A DNA stretch of 64,000 nucleotides from positions 1,488,001 to 1,552,000 of the forward strand of contig NZ_CP094527.1 of assembly GCF_022811725.1 (NCBI RefSeq), in the 5' to 3' direction. Each line of letters starts with the position of its first letter. Within the stretch, counting starts at the first letter, position 1. The translations under genes were made by a program, and so were the position numbers. Under the pieces are notes generated by a model. It did no database searches, had not been told where the DNA came from, and saw only the letters and a list, made by a program, of their open reading frames with translations. This stretch comes from Mucilaginibacter sp. SMC90. GTDB taxonomy: Bacteria; Bacteroidota; Bacteroidia; Sphingobacteriales; Sphingobacteriaceae. Positions 55,035 through 62,022 of the stretch are shown piece after piece.

Positions 55035-57065
55035 ATGAACTCAAATCAAAATACATTGTTTCAGGGCGATCAGATGAGGGATGCTTTAAAGCAGTCCTTT
55101 ATCAAACTAAATCCACGCATCCTGTTCCGCAACCCGGTGATGTTCACCGTGGAGATTGGCACGGTGATAATGCTCATTGTGAGTATATTTTCGCTGACAA
55201 ATAAAGGTCAGGGTAGTTTCGCCTACAATTTTACAGTTTTCATCATATTACTGTTAACCGTGCTGTTTGCCAATTTTGCCGAGGCAATAGCCGAAGCCCG
55301 GGGTAAAGCCCAGGCCGAAAGCCTTCGTAAAACCCGCGAAGAAACACCTGCCCGCCTCCTGGTTAATGGTAAGGAAGAAAGGGTGATGTCATCACAGCTT
55401 AAAAAAGGTGATGTTTTCATTTGCGAAACCGGTGATAACATCCCTACCGATGGCGAGATCATTGAAGGTATTGCTACTATTGATGAGTCGGCCATTACAG
55501 GCGAATCGGCCCCGGTGATCCGTGAAGCCGGCGGTGATAAATCATCGGTAACCGGCGGTACCAAGGTATTATCTGATAAGATCAAAGTATTAGTTACCAC
55601 CCAGCCAGGCGAAAGCTTTTTGGATAAGATGATTGCCCTGGTTGAAGGTGCATCACGCCAGAAAACCCCTAACGAGATAGCATTGACCATTTTACTGGCA
55701 GGTTTTACGCTCATCTTCGTTATTGTATGCGTTACGCTGAAACCCTTTGGCGATTACTCTAACACGCCCATCACTATAGCTGCTTTTATATCGTTGTTTG
55801 TTTGTTTGATCCCTACCACTATCGGTGGCCTTCTATCGGCCATCGGTATTGCCGGGATGGACAGGGCCTTACGTGCCAACGTGATCACCAAATCAGGTAA
55901 AGCTGTTGAAACTGCAGGCGATTTGGACACCTTATTGCTTGATAAAACTGGTACCATTACCATTGGTAACCGTAAAGCAACCAACTTTTACCCAACAGCA
56001 GGTGTGAGCGAACAAGATTTTGTAATGGCTTGTGTATTAAGCTCCCTGGCCGATGAAACCCCGGAAGGTAAGTCTATTTTAGAACTTGCCGAACAGGGTG
56101 CCCATAAACTTAAAATCCATGCACCTGCCGATTCTGTATTCATCAAGTTTACTGCCGAAACCCGTTCAAGCGGTTTAGATACTCCCGATGGTATGCGGAT
56201 CCGTAAGGGAGCTTTCGATTCTATACGTAATATAGCTTTAAAAGCCGGTAATCCTTTCCCTGCAGACGTGGAAGAGCAAGTAAAAAAGATCTCGTCAAAC
56301 GGTGGAACTCCATTGGTAGTAGCTAAAAACGAGAAGATCATGGGCGTTATCGAACTGCAGGATATCATTAAAACCGGTATTGCCGAACGTTTTGAACGTC
56401 TCCGTAAAATGGGTGTTAAAACCGTAATGGTAACAGGCGATAATCCGCTTACTGCTAAATTTATAGCTGAAAAAGCCGGTGTGGACGATTTTATTGCCGA
56501 GGCCAAGCCCGAGGATAAAATGAACTACATTAAAAAGGAACAGCAAGGCGGTAAACTTGTTGCCATGATGGGCGACGGTACAAACGACGCTCCTGCACTT
56601 GCCCAGGCCGATGTTGGCGTGGCTATGAACAGCGGTACACAAGCTGCTAAAGAGGCCGGTAACATGGTGGATTTAGATAACGACCCAACCAAGCTGATTG
56701 AAATTGTAGAAATAGGCAAACAGTTATTGATGACCCGCGGTACATTAACAACCTTTAGTATAGCTAATGACGTGGCTAAATACTTTGCCATTGTTCCGGC
56801 ATTGTTCATGGTATCCATACCTGCTTTAAAGGCATTGAATATTATGGACCTGCACAGCCCGCAATCGGCTATCCTTTCGGCAGTGATTTTTAATGCTATT
56901 ATTATTCCACTGCTGATCCCGCTGGCTTTGCGTGGTGTTGAATACAAACCGATAGGTGCAAGTGCCCTGTTACGCCGTAACCTGCTTATTTATGGTTTAG
57001 GTGGTATAATCATACCATTTATAGGTATTAAACTGATTGATTTAGCTGTTTCACTTTTTATATAG
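55035..57065 (+). CDS. kdpB: Potassium-transporting ATPase subunit KdpB
   Basis: 676-aa P-type ATPase that drives K uptake. TGES (155-158) is the phosphatase loop, DKTGTIT (303-309) has the phosphorylated Asp 303, and [10 protein letters not shown] (513-522) is the hinge motif. It has the typical Kdp insertion and membrane segments. A 140-bp gap to kdpC holds degenerate repeats. Confidence 0.98.
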   Translation: MNSNQNTLFQGDQMRDALKQSFIKLNPRILFRNPVMFTVEIGTVIMLIVSIFSLTNKGQGSFAYNFTVFIILLLTVLFANFAEAIAEARGKAQAESLRKTREETPARLLVNGKEERVMSSQLKKGDVFICETGDNIPTDGEIIEGIATIDESAITGESAPVIREAGGDKSSVTGGTKVLSDKIKVLVTTQPGESFLDKMIALVEGASRQKTPNEIALTILLAGFTLIFVIVCVTLKPFGDYSNTPITIAAFISLFVCLIPTTIGGLLSAIGIAGMDRALRANVITKSGKAVETAGDLDTLLLDKTGTITIGNRKATNFYPTAGVSEQDFVMACVLSSLADETPEGKSILELAEQGAHKLKIHAPADSVFIKFTAETRSSGLDTPDGMRIRKGAFDSIRNIALKAGNPFPADVEEQVKKISSNGGTPLVVAKNEKIMGVIELQDIIKTGIAERFERLRKMGVKTVMVTGDNPLTAKFIAEKAGVDDFIAEAKPEDKMNYIKKEQQGGKLVAMMGDGTNDAPALAQADVGVAMNSGTQAAKEAGNMVDLDNDPTKLIEIVEIGKQLLMTRGTLTTFSIANDVAKYFAIVPALFMVSIPALKALNIMDLHSPQSAILSAVIFNAIIIPLLIPLALRGVEYKPIGASALLRRNLLIYGLGGIIIPFIGIKLIDLAVSLFI

Positions 57066-57197
57066 ATGTGAGATGTTAGATATGAGATGTGAGACTTTTT
57101 TAAGTCGGAAGCTAATAGTACTTAATCAAAAGTTATCAATCATATTTCATATCTAACCATACAAGGTCTCATGTCTCAAATCTCATATCTCAAATCC
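57064..57197. repeat. Inverted pair of degenerate GAGATGTGA runs
   Basis: Left run 57064-57095 (AGATGTGAGATGTTAGATAT then GAGATGTGAGAC) and right run 57165-57197 (GGTCTCATGTCTCAAATCTC then ATATCTCAAATCC) are mirror images, with 70 bp between. It fills the kdpB-kdpC gap and could form a hairpin. Confidence 0.65.
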
Positions 57198-57205
57198 AAT
57201 TCAAA

Positions 57206-57772
57206 ATGAAAACATATTTGTTGCCATCCATCAAGCTAACCTTAATACTAATTGTATTAACAGCGGGCATATATCCTTTAGCCATAGCAGGTATTGGTAA
57301 ATTTACCCCGGGCAAAGGCGATGGTGAAACCATCACTTACAAAGGCCGCATAGTTGGTTACGCCAACATCGGTCAAAAATTTACTAAAGACGAATATTTC
57401 TGGGGCCGTCCATCAGCAGTTGATTATAATGCTGCCGGTTCGGGAGGGTCAAATAAAGGCCCTTCAAACCCTGATTACCTGAAACAGGTTGAAGGCCGTA
57501 TTGAAGATTTTCTGAAACATAACCCTGGCATAACCCGCTCACAGATCCCTGCCGAATTGGTTACAGCATCAGGCAGTGGTTTGGACCCCGACCTTTCGCC
57601 GGCTGGTGCTAAAGTACAGGTAGCCCGTGTAGCCAAAGTCCGTGGGTTATCGGCCGATGCTGTAAGCAAACTGGTTGATGAGCATACTGAACAGCCTTTA
57701 TTAGGCATGTTTGGCCCGGCTAAGGTGAATGTATTGAAGTTGAATGTGGCTTTAGATGAGTTGAAGAAATAG
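57206..57772 (+). CDS. kdpC: Potassium-transporting ATPase subunit KdpC
   Basis: 188-aa single-pass subunit. Membrane anchor at about 5-30, then the extracytoplasmic domain with FWGRPSAVDYNAAGSGGSNK and GLDPDLSPAGAKVQVARVA, the KdpC signatures. It ends the pump genes; a gap of 306 bp with two repeats follows before the sensor gene. Confidence 0.96.
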   Translation: MKTYLLPSIKLTLILIVLTAGIYPLAIAGIGKFTPGKGDGETITYKGRIVGYANIGQKFTKDEYFWGRPSAVDYNAAGSGGSNKGPSNPDYLKQVEGRIEDFLKHNPGITRSQIPAELVTASGSGLDPDLSPAGAKVQVARVAKVRGLSADAVSKLVDEHTEQPLLGMFGPAKVNVLKLNVALDELKK

Positions 57773-57785
57773 AAGCTTCTAATTT

Positions 57786-57875
57786 ATGTCATTGCGAGGA
57801 GGAACGACGAAGCAATCGCACGGAAGCAAGGCCGCTCTGTATAGCATGCGATTGCTTCGTTCCTCGCAATGACAT
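57786..57875. repeat. GTCATTGCGAG repeat, full copy 4
   Basis: ATGTCATTGCGAGGAGGAAC to GTTCCTCGCAATGACAT with the shared CTGTATAGCATGCGATTGC centre, after kdpC. Arms are almost perfect, the most symmetrical copy seen. Confidence 0.9.
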
Positions 57876-57921
57876 GGTTTAGATAATATTGATAACGAAT
57901 ATAAAAGCAAAAGCACCGGGA

Positions 57922-58025
57922 CGTGCGATTCCCCTCTTGAGAGGGGCGGAGGGGTGTGTTGCTCGTCACGCGATGAAACACACCCAACAGCCGCGCTATC
58001 CCATCACTCCTCTCAAAGGGGGAAT
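57922..58025. repeat. CTCGAG-family repeat, copy C (after kdpC)
   Basis: GTGCGATTCCCCTCTTGAGAG at the left, GGAGGGGTGTGTT, then AACACACCCA and CTCCTCTCAAAGGGGG at the right. Arms are more diverged than in copy A. Confidence 0.8.
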
Positions 58026-58078
58026 TAAAAAATAAAATTGATAAATTTAGAAGTCTCCCTTGTAAGAGGGATTGCCTT

Positions 58079-59209
58079 ATGAACGAAGACACCAAAGAGC
58101 AATCGGTTGAGCATTTCCTGGAGCTGATCAAAAAATCGCGCCGGGGAAAGTTCAAGGTATATATTGGCATGAGTGCGGGTGTGGGTAAAACCTACCGCAT
58201 GCTGCAGGAGGCCCAAGCCTTGATGCGCAATGGTATCGACGTGAAAATTGGTTACATTGAAACCCATAACCGGAAAGAGACCCACGCCCTGCTGGAAGGC
58301 TTGCCGGTAATACCCCGCCGCAAGTTATTTTACCGGGGAAAGGAACTGGAGGAGATGGACCTGAAGGCAGTGATCAGCCTGCGCCCGGAGGTGGTTATAG
58401 TTGATGAGCTTGCCCATACCAATATTGAAGGCAGCAGTAACGAAAAGCGCTGGCAGGATGTGATGGAGATATTAAATGCAGGTATCAATGTGATCAGCGC
58501 GGTGAACATACAGCACATGGAAAGCCTTAATGAGGAGGTGGAACGTATAACCGGCGCTACCATTCATGAACGTGTACCGGACAAGGTGTTGCAACTGGCC
58601 GATGAGGTAGTTAATATTGACCTTACTGCCGATGAACTGATAGAGCGTTTGAAGGAAGGCAAGATCTATGATGAAAAGAAGGTGCCGACAGCGCTAAACA
58701 ACTTTTTTCAGGTAGAGCGAATTTTACAGCTGCGTGAATTGGCCCTGCGCGAGGTGGCCCACCAGGTAGAGCGGAAAATAGACATTGAGGTGCCAAAAAC
58801 CATTAAGCTGCGGCCCGAGTTGTTTTTGGCCTGTATCAGCACTAATGATGAATCGGCTAAGGTTATTATCCGTAAAACGGCACGGTTGTCGTCATATTAT
58901 CGCTCAAAATGGTATTTGCTGTATGTACAAACCTCACGCGAAAGCAGCGATAAGATTAACTTAGCCGCGCAAAGGCACCTGATCAATAACATGAAGCTGG
59001 CCACACAGCTGGGTGGCGAAGTGTTAAAGGTAAAAGACAACAACGTGGCCCGTACCATTTGGGAAACAGCCGAAAAATATGATATCACCACAATTTGTAT
59101 TGGCAAGCCACGGTTTAAATTTTACCAGCTTATCATGAAAACAGCCGTGTTTACACAGCTACTTAATAAAATGTCGAAAACTGATATTGACCTTGTAATA
59201 CTATCATAG
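58079..59209 (+). CDS. kdpD: KdpD N-terminal sensor protein (no kinase domain)
   Basis: 376-aa protein consisting of the KdpD cytosolic sensor domain (about 23-230; Walker A GMSAGVGKT 30-38 and Walker B VVIVDELAHTN 105-115) and a UspA-like domain (about 250-376). E. coli KdpD continues into four helices and a histidine kinase; here those are absent and a separate kinase gene starts two bp downstream. So KdpD is split into sensor and kinase. Start ATG 58079 is preceded by repeat copy C. Confidence 0.92.
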   Translation: MNEDTKEQSVEHFLELIKKSRRGKFKVYIGMSAGVGKTYRMLQEAQALMRNGIDVKIGYIETHNRKETHALLEGLPVIPRRKLFYRGKELEEMDLKAVISLRPEVVIVDELAHTNIEGSSNEKRWQDVMEILNAGINVISAVNIQHMESLNEEVERITGATIHERVPDKVLQLADEVVNIDLTADELIERLKEGKIYDEKKVPTALNNFFQVERILQLRELALREVAHQVERKIDIEVPKTIKLRPELFLACISTNDESAKVIIRKTARLSSYYRSKWYLLYVQTSRESSDKINLAAQRHLINNMKLATQLGGEVLKVKDNNVARTIWETAEKYDITTICIGKPRFKFYQLIMKTAVFTQLLNKMSKTDIDLVILS

Positions 59210-59211
59210 CC

Positions 59212-60933
59212 ATGACCATAAAAAATAAACTCCGGGCAGGGATCGGTTTCCTGTTTACTCTGGCATTAATATGCTGCGGAATGTCGATATATTTTCTTAA
59301 TCAGCTCTCATCAGATGCAGGCGCGATATTGAAGGATAACTATAAAAGCGTACAGTATGTTCAGAATGTACTTACGATGTTAGATGCGCATCAGGGAAAG
59401 CTAACGCCGGAAGAAATAAAGGCCATTGATAAAAACATGGCAATGCAGGACCATAACGTTACTGAGGTTGGCGAGCGGCAGTTCACCGATTCGGCAAGGT
59501 TCACTTTTGAAAAACTGAAGGAAGCAAACAACAGTGGGCTTCAGCAAGGTCAGTTAAGCCTGAGACTTCGTCAGCATCTTTATAGTGTAATGCGCGTAAA
59601 TATGGATGCCATATCACGCAAAAATGACATAGCTAATGCTACTTCAAAACGAGGATCGTTATTAGTAGCATTTTTAGGCGCATTTTTATTTTTGGTGGCA
59701 TTCAGTTTCGCAGTAAATTTTCCCGGCTATATCGCCAATCCTATTAAGGAGCTAACAGCCCGCATTAAAGAGGTATCAAACAAGAATTATCACCAGCAGA
59801 TCCATTTTGAATCTAACGACGAGTTTGGCGAATTAGGGCAAGCTTTTAATAACATGACCCGCAAGCTTGATGAGTTTGAGAACAGCAATCTCGCCAGCAT
59901 TTTGTTTGAGAAAAGACGGATTGAAACCATTATTAACTCTATGCAGGATGCCATTATCGGCCTGGATGAAAAGCAAGTGATCATTTTTGCCAACCAGGTG
60001 GCCTGCAACCTGATAGGTATGAAGGCCAGTCAGCTCAATGGTGAGTATGCTCCTGACATTGCCTTAGAGAACGACCTTATGCGTAAGCTGTTAGTGAATG
60101 ACCAGGCCAAGCTGCGCATTTTTGCCGATAACCATGAAGGTTTCTACTCGCGCGAGTCGTTATCTGTAAGCAGTAAGGATAAAGTGATAGGTAAGGTTAT
60201 CATCCTCAAAAATATTACCGAATACCAGCAACTGGATGAAGCAAAAACTAACTTCATCGCTACTATATCACATGAGTTAAAAACCCCGATATCCTCCATA
60301 AAAATGAGCCTGAAACTGTTGGAAGATGAGCGTATTGGTAACGTAAACCCCGAGCAACGTCAGTTGATCAGTAATATTGACGATGACACCCGCAGGTTGT
60401 TGCTCATCACCGGCGAACTGCTGGATATGGCCCAGGTTGAAACCGGCAAGCTTCAGCTTAACTTTGGCAGCACACATCCTCAAAATATTGTGGATTACGC
60501 TGTGAAAGCTATCAAGTTTATTGCCGATCAGAAGCATGTAGACATTAAAGTGAAATGCGATGAAAGCCTGCCTAAAGTACATGCCGACCTTGACAAAACA
60601 ACCTGGGTGCTGATTAACCTGCTTTCGAACGCTATAAAATACAGTCATGAAAAATCAACTGTTGAGCTGGTAGTTAAAAAGCATAAAAATGATGAAATAG
60701 AGTTTTCGGTTACAGATCATGGCAAAGGTATCGAAGATCAGTATCTGCCACGCTTGTTTGAGCGCTATTTTAAAGTACCTAACGCCACATCCGAGCAAAG
60801 CGGCACCGGTCTCGGTCTTGCTATTGCCAAGGATTTTATTGAAGCGCAGGCAGGCAAGATCAATGTTGAGAGTGAATTAGGTTCGGGGAGCACATTTTAC
60901 TTTACGCTGAAAAGGGCGATAGCAGCAGCGTAG
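59212..60933 (+). CDS. HAMP-PAS sensor histidine kinase
   Basis: 573-aa membrane histidine kinase. Two helices (about 11-29 and 149-170) flank an extracytoplasmic four-helix-like domain, followed by HAMP (about 171-222), PAS (about 235-340), HisKA with His 354 (ATISHELKTP), and the catalytic domain (NLLSNAIKYS, DHGKGIEDQYLP, GTGLGLAI). It lies two bp after the KdpD sensor gene and probably phosphorylates the NtrC-type regulator at 51079. Confidence 0.93.
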   Translation: MTIKNKLRAGIGFLFTLALICCGMSIYFLNQLSSDAGAILKDNYKSVQYVQNVLTMLDAHQGKLTPEEIKAIDKNMAMQDHNVTEVGERQFTDSARFTFEKLKEANNSGLQQGQLSLRLRQHLYSVMRVNMDAISRKNDIANATSKRGSLLVAFLGAFLFLVAFSFAVNFPGYIANPIKELTARIKEVSNKNYHQQIHFESNDEFGELGQAFNNMTRKLDEFENSNLASILFEKRRIETIINSMQDAIIGLDEKQVIIFANQVACNLIGMKASQLNGEYAPDIALENDLMRKLLVNDQAKLRIFADNHEGFYSRESLSVSSKDKVIGKVIILKNITEYQQLDEAKTNFIATISHELKTPISSIKMSLKLLEDERIGNVNPEQRQLISNIDDDTRRLLLITGELLDMAQVETGKLQLNFGSTHPQNIVDYAVKAIKFIADQKHVDIKVKCDESLPKVHADLDKTTWVLINLLSNAIKYSHEKSTVELVVKKHKNDEIEFSVTDHGKGIEDQYLPRLFERYFKVPNATSEQSGTGLGLAIAKDFIEAQAGKINVESELGSGSTFYFTLKRAIAAA

Positions 60934-60984
60934 GTTGACTCTTATTAGCGGCAATGTATTTTTTTCTTAAAAAAAAGGAAGGGA

Positions 60985-61063
60985 TTGCGCGATTCCCCTC
61001 TTGAGAGGGGCGGAGGGGTGTGTTTAACAAAGCGATCAATAAACGCTGTAAAACGCACCCCTG
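60985..61063. repeat. CTCGAG-family repeat, copy D (after kinase)
   Basis: TGCGCGATTCCCCTCTTGAG, GGCGGAGGGGTGTGTT and its inverse AAACGCACCCCT. The right CTCGAG arm is missing, so it is a partial copy, ending 8 bp before the NUDIX regulator stop. Confidence 0.75.
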
Positions 61064-61070
61064 CTGTAAA

Positions 61071-61832
61071 TTACCACCCTCCTTTAAACCCTTCGGTTAA
61101 AGCATGCTGATAATTTTCTATATCAAATGAATACAGGTATGGTGCCTTATGTGCGCCTCCTTTTCGGGGCTCTTCAGACCGGTTCAGGATGCCGAAAGCT
61201 AATATCCGGCGCTGAAAATTACGCCTGTCGAGCTTTTTACCTAAAATGGCCTCATATAATTTTTGCAGTTCGGGCATTGTAAATTCCCCGGGCATCAGGT
61301 TATAGCCTATAGGCTGGTAGTTAAGTTGTAAACGCAGGGCGTCTAAAGCGCTTTTATAAATCTTTTCATGATCCAGCTGCATTTCGGGCATATCATCCAG
61401 ATCGCGCCAGGCGCAAAGTTCCGAAAACGGGTCAGGATGCGGTATAACGCCAAAAAAATCAACCAGTGCATAGTAGCCTATAGATATAAACCGGCCCGAA
61501 AACCAATTTTCTTCCTTTGGCAACATACCGGCGTACATGTCATTATGAACCTTTGAGCGGTCGGGGTCGCCAAATACACGAAACTGTTGTAAAAATATTT
61601 TGTCTAAACCGGTGCGCTCCTGTAATATCCTTACAGCGGCATTATCTATCGGTTCTTCCTTAAGTACGAAGCCTCCGGGCAGGTACCATTTTTCTTCGTC
61701 ATTGGTTTTTAATAGCAGCACTTTCATTTGCCCTGCATGAAAACCAAATACAACACAATCAATAGAAATGTGGTTCACGTAGTTTTTGCGGGCGTCTTCG
61801 CTGTACTCAATAAGTTGCTGTTTACTTAACAT
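61071..61832 (-). CDS. NUDIX-domain transcriptional regulator (NrtR/AraR-type)
   Basis: 253-aa protein with an N-terminal NUDIX fold (HISIDCVVFGFHAGQMKVLL and a degenerate NUDIX box GGFVLKEEPIDNAAVRIL then QERTGL) and a C-terminal winged helix (FTMPELQKLYEAILGKKLDR). In the box, two of the metal-binding Glu positions (REUxEE) are changed to Ile and Arg, so it should bind a ligand without hydrolysis. Family members control sugar genes in Bacteroidota. It is divergent from a GH3 gene, the likely target. Confidence 0.9.
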   Translation of the reverse strand: MLSKQQLIEYSEDARKNYVNHISIDCVVFGFHAGQMKVLLLKTNDEEKWYLPGGFVLKEEPIDNAAVRILQERTGLDKIFLQQFRVFGDPDRSKVHNDMYAGMLPKEENWFSGRFISIGYYALVDFFGVIPHPDPFSELCAWRDLDDMPEMQLDHEKIYKSALDALRLQLNYQPIGYNLMPGEFTMPELQKLYEAILGKKLDRRNFQRRILAFGILNRSEEPRKGGAHKAPYLYSFDIENYQHALTEGFKGGW

Positions 61833-61886
61833 TTGCGCTATTGTACAAATAAAGTTTGATTTTTTAATTATAATATTTACAATTGT

Positions 61887-61902
61887 GTACTTAATACACT
61901 AT
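61887..61902. promoter_or_regulatory. Shared 16-bp motif upstream of GH3 gene
   Basis: GTACTTAATACACTAT, 14 of 16 bases as at 34415, within the 15-bp near-palindrome GTGTACTTAATACAC (61885-61899). It lies between the NUDIX regulator and the GH3 gene. A palindrome TTGTACAA at 61841-61848 near the regulator's own start may be a second site. Confidence 0.55.
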
Positions 61903-62022
61903 GGAAAATGCCTTGGCAATACCGTTTTAAAAATCATCAAAAATATTTAAGGGCGCAATGAAATGCCCTGATTATTAGTCATATTTGTTAACCAATTATT
62001 TACTACCCACATAAATTAAAAA

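Noticed and set aside
55988..56506. 172-aa antisense ORF in kdpB
   Set aside because: Shadow of a strong coding frame; its composition follows kdpB codon use.
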